Shown here in pieces: positions 15,402 through 23,225 of a DNA stretch of 64,000 nt; position 1 is the stretch's first letter; each line of letters begins with the position of its first letter. The stretch spans positions 51,059 to 115,058 of the forward strand of contig JAITSV010000055.1 of NCBI GenBank assembly GCA_031287575.1, given 5' to 3'. The notes below the pieces were generated by a model, which did no database searches, was not told the DNA's origin, and worked only from the letters and a program-made list of their open reading frames with translations. A program made the translations under genes and the position numbers. This DNA is from Desulfovibrio sp. (GTDB lineage: Bacteria; Desulfobacterota; Desulfovibrionia; Desulfovibrionales; Desulfovibrionaceae).

Positions 15402-16817
15402 GTGCGCACCACCTATACCGTGCTGGCCGTGGACGATGAACCGTCCATCGGCAAGTTGCTGGAAAAGGAGCTTTCCACTCCCACCCGCGCCGTGCACGTG
15501 GCCACCAGCGCCCGGCAGGCTCGCGAGCGGCTGCGCCGCGCCACCTACGAGGTGGTGGTGCTGGACATCCGCCTGCCGGATGCCGACGGCATCGAATTCA
15601 TGGTGGAATTGCGCCAGCGCTACCCGGACACCGAGGTCATCCTGATCACCGGGCACGGCAACATCGACAACGCCGTGGAGGCCATGAAGCTGGGCGCCTA
15701 CGACTACATCACCAAGCCGTTCAACCTGACCGAGCTGGAAGTGGTGGTGGAGCGCGCCTACCAGCGGGCCTTTCTGCGCAACGAGAACCGCGCCCTGCGC
15801 CACGCGCGTGACGGGGCACGCCCGGGGGTGACCCTGATCGGCAATTCCCAGGGCATCAAGGAGGTGCGCTACCTGATCGAAAAGGTGGCCCCCACCGACG
15901 TGCCCGTGCTGATCACGGGCGAGAGCGGGGCGGGCAAGGAGGTGGCGGCGCATGCCATCCAGTCGCTGGGCAACCGGGCGGACAAGCCGTTCATCATCAA
16001 GAACTGCGCCACGTTGCAGAAGGAACTGGCCCGCAGCGAACTGTTTGGCCACGTGCGCGGCTCGTTCACCGGCGCGCTGGAAAACCGCGACGGGCTGATG
16101 GCCTTCGCCAACAAGGGCACGCTGTTCCTGGACGAGATTGGCGAGTTGCCGGTGGAGGTGCAGGCGTCGCTGTTGCGCGTGCTGGAGAACAAGACCTATC
16201 GCCGGGTGGGCGAAAAGGACCACCGCAGCTGCGACATCCGGCTCATCTTCGCCACCAACCGCTCGCTGGCCGGAGAAGTCGAGGCCGGGCGCTTTCACGA
16301 GGCGCTGTACCACCGCATCAACGTGTTCAACATCGAAATGCCCCCCCTGCGCGAGCGCAAGGAGGACATCCCCCTGTTGGCCGAATTCTTTCTGGCCCGC
16401 CTGGGCAACGGGCGCGACGACCTGCGCATTTCCGACCGGGCCATGGCTTGCCTGATGCAGTACGCGTGGCCGGGCAACGTGCGTGAACTGCGCAACGTGC
16501 TGGAACGCAGCATCATCCTGGCCGAAAACAATCTGATCACCGAGCACGCCCTGCCGCGCGAACTGGCGGGGCTTGCGGGCGGGTTGGGCGGGGCAGGCGG
16601 AGGTGGGGGCGCGGGCGGCGGAACGGGCGGCGGCGCGCCGGGGCAGCATGGCGCAGGCGGCGAAACGCAGGGGCCGCTGACGCTGGAGGCCATGGAGCGC
16701 GAGCACATCGCCCGGATTCTGGAATTCTACGACAACAACCGCTCGCTGGCCGCCACGGCGCTGGGCATCAGCCGCAAGACGCTGTACCGGAAGATGCGGG
16801 AGTACGACATCGGGTAG
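15402..16817 (+). CDS. NtrC-family sigma-54-dependent response regulator
   Basis: 471 aa. It has a receiver domain with acidic pair DD11-12, phospho-acceptor Asp55 and Lys106; an AAA+ domain with Walker A GESGAGKE at 173-180, sigma-54 contact loop GSFTGA at 220-225 (usually GAFTGA) and Walker B FLDEIGEL; and a Fis-type helix-turn-helix at the C-terminus (AATALGISRKTLYRKM). A Gly-rich linker of about 30 residues precedes the DNA-binding domain. The start is GTG 15402. It should activate sigma-54 promoters once phosphorylated by the kinase above; the candidate promoter at 2286-2301 is the obvious target. Confidence 0.92.
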   Translation: MRTTYTVLAVDDEPSIGKLLEKELSTPTRAVHVATSARQARERLRRATYEVVVLDIRLPDADGIEFMVELRQRYPDTEVILITGHGNIDNAVEAMKLGAYDYITKPFNLTELEVVVERAYQRAFLRNENRALRHARDGARPGVTLIGNSQGIKEVRYLIEKVAPTDVPVLITGESGAGKEVAAHAIQSLGNRADKPFIIKNCATLQKELARSELFGHVRGSFTGALENRDGLMAFANKGTLFLDEIGELPVEVQASLLRVLENKTYRRVGEKDHRSCDIRLIFATNRSLAGEVEAGRFHEALYHRINVFNIEMPPLRERKEDIPLLAEFFLARLGNGRDDLRISDRAMACLMQYAWPGNVRELRNVLERSIILAENNLITEHALPRELAGLAGGLGGAGGGGGAGGGTGGGAPGQHGAGGETQGPLTLEAMEREHIARILEFYDNNRSLAATALGISRKTLYRKMREYDIG

Positions 16818-17021
16818 GGACGGGCGGCTATTGGCAGGACTCAAGGAGGGGGCGGCTGCGGTATACCGTGGCCGCCTTGTTGTTGTGGTGCAGGTTGTCG
16901 TGGGTGGGGTGTCGTTTGCTTCGGAATGTGGTATGGTCAAGCAAGTTCATGCACTCGTTGAGGTGGCGTACCGCATGTGCCTGACGCCTTTCTCTTCTTT
17001 CGTTTGTGCAGGAGTGTAGCC

Positions 17022-18128
17022 ATGACGACAATGCCTGATGGCGTGCATGACCGCGCCGCCGGGGCGCTGATGGGCGCGTGGATCGGCGACGGGTTGGGGC
17101 TTGGCCCGCACTGGTACTATGACCTGGCCGAGTTGCGGCACGACTACGGCCCGTGGATCAGCGGGTACACCGACCCGAAGCCGGGGCGCTATCACGACGG
17201 CATGAAGGCCGGGCAACTGTCGCAGGCGGGGTTCATCCTGAAGCTGACGGTGCGCTCGCTGGTGGAGCGGGGCGGCTACGACCAAGCCGATTTCTGCCGC
17301 CGCATGGACGAGGACCTGTTCCCGCTGCTCAACGGGCAGCCGGTGAGCGGGCCGGGCAACTATACCAGCCAGTCCATCCGCGAGGCCTGGCGGCGCAGGG
17401 TGGAGCAGGGGCTGCCATGGGGGCAGGCCGCGGGCCACGCGGACACCACCGAGGCCATAGAGCGCACTTTGGCCATTGCGGTGCGCTACGCCACGCAACC
17501 CGCCCGGCTGGCCGCCGCCGTCAGCGCCAACGCGGCGCTGACCCAGTGCGACGACGTGGTGCTGTCGCTCACGGTGGCCTATGGCGCGGTGCTGGCCCTG
17601 CTGGTGCAAGGGCACCGGCTGACCCCGGCAATCTCCGAAACGTTAATGCAACAGGTTAAGGATGGGGTGTTGCCGTTTCATGCGGTAACCCGCGACGGCT
17701 TGCAGGCCCCGCGCCCCGGCGACCCGGACCCGCCCCGCGCCGGGCGTTTTGCCTCGCCCGATGCGCTGCTGTCGCCCGGCTACATGGCGACTGCCGCGGC
17801 GGACCCGGACATCCGCATCGAACCGGCCTGGAAGGTGTCGCTGGTGTACGGCATGCCCTGCGCCATCTACCACATGCTTCCGGCGGCCTACTACCTTGCG
17901 GCGCGTTTTCACGACGACTTCGAGTCCGCCGTGCTGCACGCGGTGAATGGCGGCGGGCAGAACCAGGTGCGGGCCATCCTTACCGGGGCGCTGGTGGGGG
18001 CGCAGGTGGGGTTGTCCGGCATTCCGCAACGGTTCATCGACGGCCTTGAAGAGGGCGGGGAACTGCGCGCGCTGGCCGTGCGGCTGGCCGTGCGGCTGGC
18101 CGGGCAGGTGGATTGCGAGATTGACTGA
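17022..18128 (+). CDS. ADP-ribosylglycohydrolase family protein, divergent
   Basis: 368 aa. The fold is recognisable from GALMGAWIGDGLG at the N-terminus and NGGGQNQVRAILTGALVGAQVG near the C-terminus. Active members normally have a GDxDT-type metal motif at the second site; here the segment reads NGGGQNQV, lacking the acidic residues. It may therefore not bind the Mg pair in the standard way, or may act on another substrate. The start ATG 17022 follows GGAG. It ends about 155 bp before tRNA-Arg, with a broken tRNA copy in between. Confidence 0.7.
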   Translation: MTTMPDGVHDRAAGALMGAWIGDGLGLGPHWYYDLAELRHDYGPWISGYTDPKPGRYHDGMKAGQLSQAGFILKLTVRSLVERGGYDQADFCRRMDEDLFPLLNGQPVSGPGNYTSQSIREAWRRRVEQGLPWGQAAGHADTTEAIERTLAIAVRYATQPARLAAAVSANAALTQCDDVVLSLTVAYGAVLALLVQGHRLTPAISETLMQQVKDGVLPFHAVTRDGLQAPRPGDPDPPRAGRFASPDALLSPGYMATAAADPDIRIEPAWKVSLVYGMPCAIYHMLPAAYYLAARFHDDFESAVLHAVNGGGQNQVRAILTGALVGAQVGLSGIPQRFIDGLEEGGELRALAVRLAVRLAGQVDCEID

Positions 18129-18149
18129 CATAGTGGTGAGCAGGTGAAA

Positions 18150-18196
18150 TCGGATAAAGCGACAGCCTCCTAAGCTGTAGGCCACAGATTCGGTTC
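18150..18196 (+). pseudogene. Broken copy of tRNA-Arg(CCT)
   Basis: This segment matches the inner part of the intact tRNA-Arg 130 bp downstream, from the D loop (TCGGATA) through the T loop (TTCGGTTCC), including the identical anticodon loop CCTCCTAAGC. Both acceptor arms are missing. It could be a decayed tandem tRNA gene or an attachment-site scar from an element that used the tRNA. Confidence 0.7.
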
Positions 18197-18283
18197 CGCA
18201 CGGTTTTCCCCTGCGTGTGCCGCGTGTCGCCGATGTTGACCTTGACAATGCGCTACGGCATCGTCTAGACACCTTCGATTCCT

Positions 18284-18360
18284 GCGCCCGTAGCTCAGTC
18301 GGATAGAGCGATAGCCTCCTAAGCTGTAGGCCACAGGTTCGATTCCTGTCGGGCGCACCA
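18284..18360 (+). tRNA. tRNA-Arg, anticodon CCT
   Basis: 77 nt. The acceptor stem GCGCCCG pairs with CGGGCGC, followed by A and an encoded CCA. The D arm is GCTC...GAGC. The anticodon stem ATAGC/GCTGT has loop CTCCTAA, giving anticodon CCT, which reads AGG. The T loop is TTCGATT. A strong hairpin follows immediately. Confidence 0.97.
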
Positions 18361-18364
18361 GAAA

Positions 18365-18405
18365 AACAAGAGGATACGAGATGAATGTCTCGTATCCTCT
18401 TTGTT
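18365..18405 (+). terminator. Terminator-like hairpin after tRNA-Arg
   Basis: A 17-bp stem (AACAAGAGGATACGAGA with its complement, one T bulge) and a 6-nt loop, starting 4 bp after the CCA end. The T content at the 3' side is modest. Confidence 0.7.
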
Positions 18406-18634
18406 ATCTCCGGGCCGCAACGGGCTTGGTTGCCCATTGGTTGCCCACCTGCCGCGCCTTTTCCTGCGTGCGCTTTCCCGTCGGCTTAATCGTTGGTATT
18501 ATGTTGTTCTGTTGTTGTTTGTTATGTATTATACTGATAAAGCATGTTTTTCAATCTGTCAGAGCCTGGGGAATGATGAGGCTTGCCGTCTCCAGTTCTT
18601 GACATTCCGGGCGGAAGGTGATGCCGGTACGGGC

Positions 18635-19828
18635 ATGCCGTTTCAGGATTCCTCCTCCATGCCGCAGGGCTGCCGCCCCTCATCCGTAGCGTCCGCAAGC
18701 AGTTCCGGTTGCCTGTTCGCCGCAACGCCGGACCGGGCCCGTCCCGTACGCGGGCGCCTGGCTCCCAGCCCCACGGGGCACATCCATCTCGGCAATGCCG
18801 CGTCCTTTCTGATGGCGTGGCTGTGTGCCCGCGCCGCCGGGGGGCAGATGGTGCTGCGCATGGAAGACATCGACCCGGACCGGTCGCGCCCGGAATTCGC
18901 GGCGGACATGGTCCGCGACCTGCTGTGGCTGGGACTGGACTGGGACGAAGGGCCCGAGCTCTCCGATCTGCTGCCCGATCCGCTGCTTGATCCGCGACCA
19001 GATGGGGCGCCAGCCCCTGTGTCTACGCCACCCCTTGGCCTGTGTGCTGTACCCGATCACGCCCGCATGCCCGGGCGCGGCGGCCCCCACGGTCCATATT
19101 CCCAGAGCGAGCGCCTTGCCCTGTATGCCGATGCGCTGGTCCGGCTGGAACGGGAAGGGCACGTCTATCCCTGCTTCTGTACTCGCAAGGAACTGCGCTT
19201 GCTGGCTTCCGCCCCGCACGCCGGGGAATGCGGCCCCGCCTATCCCGGCACCTGCCGCCAGCTTGGGCCGGAGGACCGCGCCCGGCGCCAGGCCGAAGGG
19301 CGCCGCCCGGCCATGCGGGTACGCTGCGACGACACGGAGGTCACCTTTACCGACCGCATTGCCGGGCCGCAGCGCATGTCGCTGGCCGAGTGCGGTGGGG
19401 ATTTTGCGGTGCGCCGCTCCGACGGGGTGTTTGCCTACCAGTTGGCGGTGGTGGTGGACGACATCGCCATGGGCATCACCCAGGTGGTGCGCGGTGACGA
19501 CATCCTGGCCAGCACGCCGCGCCAGATCTGGCTGTACCGTCTGCTGGGCGCACCGGTGCCGGAATACGTGCATGTGCCGCTGCTGCTGGACCATGAGGGC
19601 GAACGGCTGGCCAAGCGGCACGGCTCGCTGGCCGTGGCCGCCTTGCGGTCGGCGGGCGTTTCGCCGCATGCCATCGTGGGCTATCTTGCCTGGCGGCTGG
19701 GCCTGCGCGATGCGCCGGGGCTGGCCTCGCCGCGCGAGTTGGCCGGGGAATTCGACCTGGCCAGGGTGGTCCGCCAACCGGTGATCCTGCCCGTGGATGT
19801 TGCCGAGGTGCTGCGCCGGATGGGGTAG
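18635..19828 (+). CDS. gluQ: Glutamyl-Q tRNA(Asp) synthetase
   Basis: 397 aa. This is the catalytic half of a class I glutamyl-tRNA synthetase without the anticodon-binding domain. It has the HIGH-type motif in SPTGHIHLGNA, a zinc site CFC...YPGTC, and the KMSKS-type RLAKRHGS. Family members attach Glu to queuosine in tRNA(Asp). It is about 100 residues longer than the E. coli enzyme, owing to a ~35-residue N-terminal extension and a Pro-rich insertion near residues 125-155. ATG 18635 is chosen for its position after GGAAGG; ATG 18659 is possible. Confidence 0.88.
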   Translation: MPFQDSSSMPQGCRPSSVASASSSGCLFAATPDRARPVRGRLAPSPTGHIHLGNAASFLMAWLCARAAGGQMVLRMEDIDPDRSRPEFAADMVRDLLWLGLDWDEGPELSDLLPDPLLDPRPDGAPAPVSTPPLGLCAVPDHARMPGRGGPHGPYSQSERLALYADALVRLEREGHVYPCFCTRKELRLLASAPHAGECGPAYPGTCRQLGPEDRARRQAEGRRPAMRVRCDDTEVTFTDRIAGPQRMSLAECGGDFAVRRSDGVFAYQLAVVVDDIAMGITQVVRGDDILASTPRQIWLYRLLGAPVPEYVHVPLLLDHEGERLAKRHGSLAVAALRSAGVSPHAIVGYLAWRLGLRDAPGLASPRELAGEFDLARVVRQPVILPVDVAEVLRRMG

Positions 19829-20169
19829 GGGCATGTTCAGGGGCAGGCTTGGAGACAGCCGGGGATTTCGGGGAGCAGGCCGGGAACAGGGCAGGTAGCC
19901 GGGCAGGGAAGGGGGGATGCCCGTCTTGCCCGGCAGGCCCTCTGTCGCCTTGCCTCTTGCAAGGGGGTTGCCTCGCCGCTCCGTGCGTGCTAGCCAGATT
20001 GTCCACGAACTCCGGCAATGGCAAGGGGTTCCGCCGCCCGGCCCTTCGTGCCGGAACCGTTTTCCGCTCCATGGGCGCCGTGTATTCATCCGTTCCGGAA
20101 GGCACGCCGCGCACCAACGGGCTATCGGCCCAGCGCCGCCAGCCATTGCCGCGAAAAGGGAGAACAGCG
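19829..20169. other. Intergenic region, no feature seen
   Basis: The 341 bp between gluQ and the next small gene have no recognisable protein or RNA signal. The reading frame upstream of 20170 stays open but has non-coding composition. Confidence 0.5.
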
Positions 20170-20562
20170 ATGCCCACCACCAGCAGCGAATGCGTCTTCA
20201 CCCCACAACGGCTTGCCGCCATGTTTCCGCCAGAGCGGGCGGACGCCTTTTTCGACGCCCTGTATGGCGACGCGGAAGACGGTGCCTACGACATCGCCCT
20301 GACCTTCGAGGGCGAGCACGCCAACGGCGTGGAGTTCTCGTTCCGGCTTACCCAGCGCCCCGGCCGCTGCCTGGCCTGCAATCTTACGTATGGCTTGCCG
20401 CAGGTTTTCGAGAGGCACCCCGTCATCGACCTGCCCGGCGTGGTGGCCAAGATTGCCGGTGCCCTGGACAAGGCCGAAGGCGCGCTGCAATGGCGCCTGC
20501 TGCCTACCCGCGAGATGTCGCGCACGCTGCACGTCATTCCGCTGCTGGTCACCTTTGGCTGA
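20170..20562 (+). CDS. Small conserved-looking protein of unknown function
   Basis: 130 aa, soluble, with a mixed alpha/beta composition. It contains CLACNLTYGLPQVFERHP and a C-terminal LHVIPLLVTFG. Good coding character and AAGGGAGAA before ATG 20170 support a real gene. A strong rho-independent terminator follows at 20634. I do not recognise the family. The two Cys (CLAC) could bind a metal only in a dimer. Confidence 0.7.
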   Translation: MPTTSSECVFTPQRLAAMFPPERADAFFDALYGDAEDGAYDIALTFEGEHANGVEFSFRLTQRPGRCLACNLTYGLPQVFERHPVIDLPGVVAKIAGALDKAEGALQWRLLPTREMSRTLHVIPLLVTFG

Positions 20563-20633
20563 GGTGCCGCCTGCGTTTTCCGGGCTCGCTGGGGCGTGCG
20601 GCCGAGCTACCTGTTCACCAGATTCGCGACCAA

Positions 20634-20668
20634 GGGGCCGAACCCATGCGGGGTTCGGCCCCTTTTGT
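20634..20668 (+). terminator. Rho-independent terminator
   Basis: A perfect 12-bp stem GGGGCCGAACCC/GGGTTCGGCCCC with a 5-nt loop, followed by TTTTGTT. It ends the small gene at 20170-20562. Confidence 0.93.
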
Positions 20669-20671
20669 TCC

Positions 20672-20700
20672 AATGAAAAACCGCCCCGTGAGGGGCGGTT
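20672..20700 (-). terminator. Rho-independent terminator of the TetR gene
   Basis: A stem AACCGCCCC/GGGGCGGTT (20679-20687 with 20692-20700); on the minus strand it is followed by a T-run, so it ends the minus-strand regulator gene 30 bp away. Confidence 0.88.
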
Positions 20701-20730
20701 CTGTCTCGATCATGGGAGAAGGGCGGGGCC

Positions 20731-21306
20731 CTACGGGGCGATGCTGCGAGAAATGAAGCGGATGGCTTCTTCGTACAGGTTCGGCGGGGCATAGGGGGTC
20801 AGCAGACGGGTACGGTTGGCACCGACCATCATGGAAATGATCACCTGCGCCGTTTCGTGCACCGGCAACTGACGGATGGAACCATCCTCGATGCCGCGGC
20901 GCAGTTGGGTTTCCAGTTCACGCGGGACCTGGTTGAACTTTTCGTACATCAGGTCGCGGTCGGTCTTGGTCTTCATGTCGCTGTAGGGGGAACACCGCAC
21001 AAGCACCAGCCAGTTGGAGGTCTTGTCGATGGAGAAATCGAGGTAGGCGGTGCAGAAGTTGATGACCGACTCGTACCCGTTCTTGCCCCTGGCGGATGCG
21101 TCGCGCAGCACGCCAAGAAACTGTTCAAGCACGTCGATGCCCGCGGCAAGGAAAAGTTTTTCCTTGTTGCCGTAATGGTGCGTCAGCAGCCCCAAGGCCA
21201 CCCCCGCACGTTCGGAAATCTTCTTGAACGTGGTGTCGGCATAGCCGTATTCACCGAAAAGCTCTTTTGCCGCATGAAGCAAGGCTTCTTTCTTCGAGAT
21301 GCTCAT
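20731..21306 (-). CDS. TetR-family transcriptional regulator
   Basis: 191 aa. The N-terminal helix-turn-helix is typical: ALLHAAKELFGEYGYADTTF, then ISERAGVALGLLTHHYGNKEKLF. The C-terminal ligand domain is diverged, so the effector cannot be named. The start is ATG at 21304-21306, with a weak ribosome-binding site. A plausible promoter lies on the minus strand at 21477-21505 (TTGACT, 17 bp, TACACA), leaving a leader of about 165 nt. The gene is lower in GC than its neighbours. Its likely targets are itself or genes nearby; no operator is obvious. Confidence 0.85.
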   Translation of the reverse strand: MSISKKEALLHAAKELFGEYGYADTTFKKISERAGVALGLLTHHYGNKEKLFLAAGIDVLEQFLGVLRDASARGKNGYESVINFCTAYLDFSIDKTSNWLVLVRCSPYSDMKTKTDRDLMYEKFNQVPRELETQLRRGIEDGSIRQLPVHETAQVIISMMVGANRTRLLTPYAPPNLYEEAIRFISRSIAP

Positions 21307-21652
21307 ATCAACGGCCCGTGGTAGTGCTTGAGGTGTATATACAGGGGCTCCGCATCCGAACGGGCGGATGCTCGTCGTGGAGCCGCAGAAGAACCGTCGG
21401 ACCCGCACCCGACGGAACACCGGGAACACTTGAGCCTTCGCTGTCGGCCCGGCGAGGGGCCGCGAAGGGCTGCACCTGTGTAGCCTACATGCATGGGGCA
21501 GTCAACGCCGCCTGTGCGCACAGTGAAAATGTTGGCGCGGGTTTTGTCAACTAGATTCCTCGCAAATGTTGCATTGCCATGCGCTGTAGTAACACATGCA
21601 TTTGAATGGTTGATCAATTCAATTTAAATTGTCGTGCTCTGACGGCAGGGTG

Positions 21653-21799
21653 GCGCAAAAACGAAGACGACCCCACAATGGGGCCGTCTCGTGAGGAGTG
21701 TTCCGTTGCTCACCTTGCACACCGAGGGAACCGACGAACCTGTCCAGGAAAGCGTGAAGGAGGCAGGCGGAGGCGTCGGGCCGGTTTGTTTGGCCAAGC
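21653..21799 (-). ncRNA. Candidate small RNA, copy A
   Basis: On the minus strand a stem-loop (21666-21688) precedes TTCGTTTTT, a terminator. The stem pairs fully only in the minus-strand RNA (a G-U pair there is an A-C mismatch on the other strand), which fixes the direction. A promoter-like TTGACG, 17 bp, TAAGCG lies at 21806-21834; its -10 box is weak. The transcript would be about 147 nt with C-rich stretches (CCTCC) and no protein. It shares GCTTTCCTGG, ACACTCCTC and GAGACGGC with copy B. Confidence 0.5.
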
Positions 21800-21966
21800 A
21801 ATCAACGCTTAGCACCGCAAGGGCAGTGCGTCAAGGGCGCAGGGGTAGGCCGTTTGGTGGATGGTGCGGTGCCCTGTCCGAGGATAGTGCTGCTAAGGCC
21901 GCTATTTTTGGGTGATCCGCCTTACGACATCAACAGACCCGAAGGTGAGAGGAAGATAATGATTGA

Positions 21967-22109
21967 TCGAACAAACAAGACGGCTCCCGTAAAAGGGAGC
22001 CGTCTCGGAGAGGAGTGTACTGATGCCAGGAAAGCTTGGCCGGTAGGTGCATACCGGAGGGTGGATGGTGCAGATCGCGCCCTAAGCTGACTGGGTAATC
22101 AATCAGTGT
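21967..22109 (-). ncRNA. Candidate small RNA, copy B
   Basis: A consensus sigma-70 promoter on the minus strand (TTGACA at 22139-22144, 17 bp, TATAGT at 22116-22121) is followed by about 140 bp without a gene. It ends at a perfect 10-bp stem GACGGCTCCC/GGGAGCCGTC (21979-22004) with TTGTTTGTT after it. Promoter and terminator enclose a free-standing transcript of about 143 nt. It has C-rich single-stranded segments (CACCCTCCGG, ACACTCCTCTCC) that could pair with Shine-Dalgarno sequences. It shares blocks with copy A. Confidence 0.65.
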
Positions 22110-22115
22110 AAGAAG

Positions 22116-22144
22116 ACTATAGTCACCACTCGGGAGGGTGTCAA
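22116..22144 (-). promoter_or_regulatory. Consensus sigma-70 promoter for small RNA copy B
   Basis: TTGACA and TATAGT with 17-bp spacing, reading leftward. No protein-coding gene starts within 800 bp downstream before the TetR gene, so a small RNA is the natural product. Confidence 0.75.
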
Positions 22145-22158
22145 CACTTCAACCCCTG

Positions 22159-23046
22159 TCAAGATGAAATGGCACGAATTTCATTGCGCCATTCGGCAAG
22201 GCAGCCTTCGATGAAGGCGTACACGGCCGCCTGCTCATCCTTGCCATTGCCGGAAACGGCAAGCGGCGTGGCAAAGCGGAAATGCACCGTGCGTTGGGGG
22301 CGGATAGGGCCAAAGTCCTTGATGGGCCAGCCGGTGCCCCAGGCATCGGTTTTCAGGGCCAGCGGCACAACCGGCACACCGGCTCGGCGCGCAAGCTTGA
22401 CCCCGATGGAGTTGAAGGTCTTGGGGTCCAGGGTGTCGCTGCGGGTGGCCTGCGGAAAGATGATGACGGAAATGCCGCGCTTCAGGCGTTCCTCGCCGCC
22501 TTCCAGCACGGCGGCCAGGTCGTCGCGGGGGTTCACGCGGCCCACGGTGATGGGGTCGCGCGTGCGCAGCACGTGCTTGAATACGGGGTAGTCGGCCAGG
22601 CTCTGCTTGACCACGAAGGTCACGTTCTTGTGCGGCTGGATGATGGAGGGCAGCACGAAGGTTTCCAGCGTGCTCATGTGGTTGCCCACGAACACGCACG
22701 GGCCTTCCAGGCGCGTGAAGTGTTCCATGCCCTCTATGTGCAGGCGCACCCCGGTGCGTTCCAGAGCGCGGACCACCTCGATGCTGCTGCCCACCCACGC
22801 CGAGGGAGGGTACTCCCCGCGCAGGGCCGCCGCCGCCGCGCGGCGCACGATGCCTGCCATCATCGGATAGTAGGCCAGCGAGGGGAACAGCCGGGCAACG
22901 GGGCCGGCCGCATCGGCCGGGGTGGTGTATGTATCGCCCTTGAAGGGCACGAGCATGTCGGGCACGAGCATGTCGGGCACGGGCATGTCAGGCACGGGCA
23001 TGTCGGGGGCGGGCATGTTGGGAGTGGGGATGTCGGCGTCGGTCAT
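22159..23046 (-). CDS. PlsC-like 1-acyl-glycerol-phosphate acyltransferase family protein
   Basis: 295 aa. The acyltransferase motif I is NHMSTLE (H-x4-E where most members have H-x4-D) and motif III is IFPQATRS (usually FPEGTRS). Both changes touch catalytic or substrate-binding positions, so the substrate may differ from lysophosphatidate. There is no clear membrane anchor. The N-terminus is a run of five-residue repeats (MPVPD, MLVPD), encoded by tandem 15-bp DNA repeats at about 22953-23035. ATG 23046 is taken as the start, but a start after the repeats cannot be excluded. Confidence 0.78.
   Translation of the reverse strand: MTDADIPTPNMPAPDMPVPDMPVPDMLVPDMLVPFKGDTYTTPADAAGPVARLFPSLAYYPMMAGIVRRAAAAALRGEYPPSAWVGSSIEVVRALERTGVRLHIEGMEHFTRLEGPCVFVGNHMSTLETFVLPSIIQPHKNVTFVVKQSLADYPVFKHVLRTRDPITVGRVNPRDDLAAVLEGGEERLKRGISVIIFPQATRSDTLDPKTFNSIGVKLARRAGVPVVPLALKTDAWGTGWPIKDFGPIRPQRTVHFRFATPLAVSGNGKDEQAAVYAFIEGCLAEWRNEIRAISS
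22953..23035. repeat. Tandem 15-bp repeats in the acyltransferase N-terminus
   Basis: Five to six copies of a unit close to GGGCATGTCAGGCAC, reading as Met-Pro-Val-Pro-Asp on the minus strand. The unit is a multiple of three, so copy-number change keeps the frame. Confidence 0.8.
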
Positions 23047-23225
23047 GTGGCGTATCCCTTTGCGGTCTTGCCGGGCGCTGGGCGCACGGCTGCGGCATGA
23101 ACTGGAGCGGGAGGCGTGCGCTGCACCGTCGTATATCCCGGCGGCAGGGAAAGGAAAATACCTTTGTGGAGATGCGCCGAGGGGCCGTCGGAGTCGCCGG
23201 AAGAGAGCGGTTGCCCCGGTGCCCG

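Noticed and set aside
17643..18437. Long minus-strand open frame across tRNA-Arg
   Set aside because: Its protein contains the antisense of the tRNA (a well-known artefact sequence) and it overlaps the ADP-ribosylglycohydrolase gene on the other strand.
18411..18460. Possible integrase remnant after tRNA-Arg (TTGGTTGCCCATTGGTTGCC repeat)
   Set aside because: Only a short stretch is suggestive, with no catalytic motifs and no flanking repeat.
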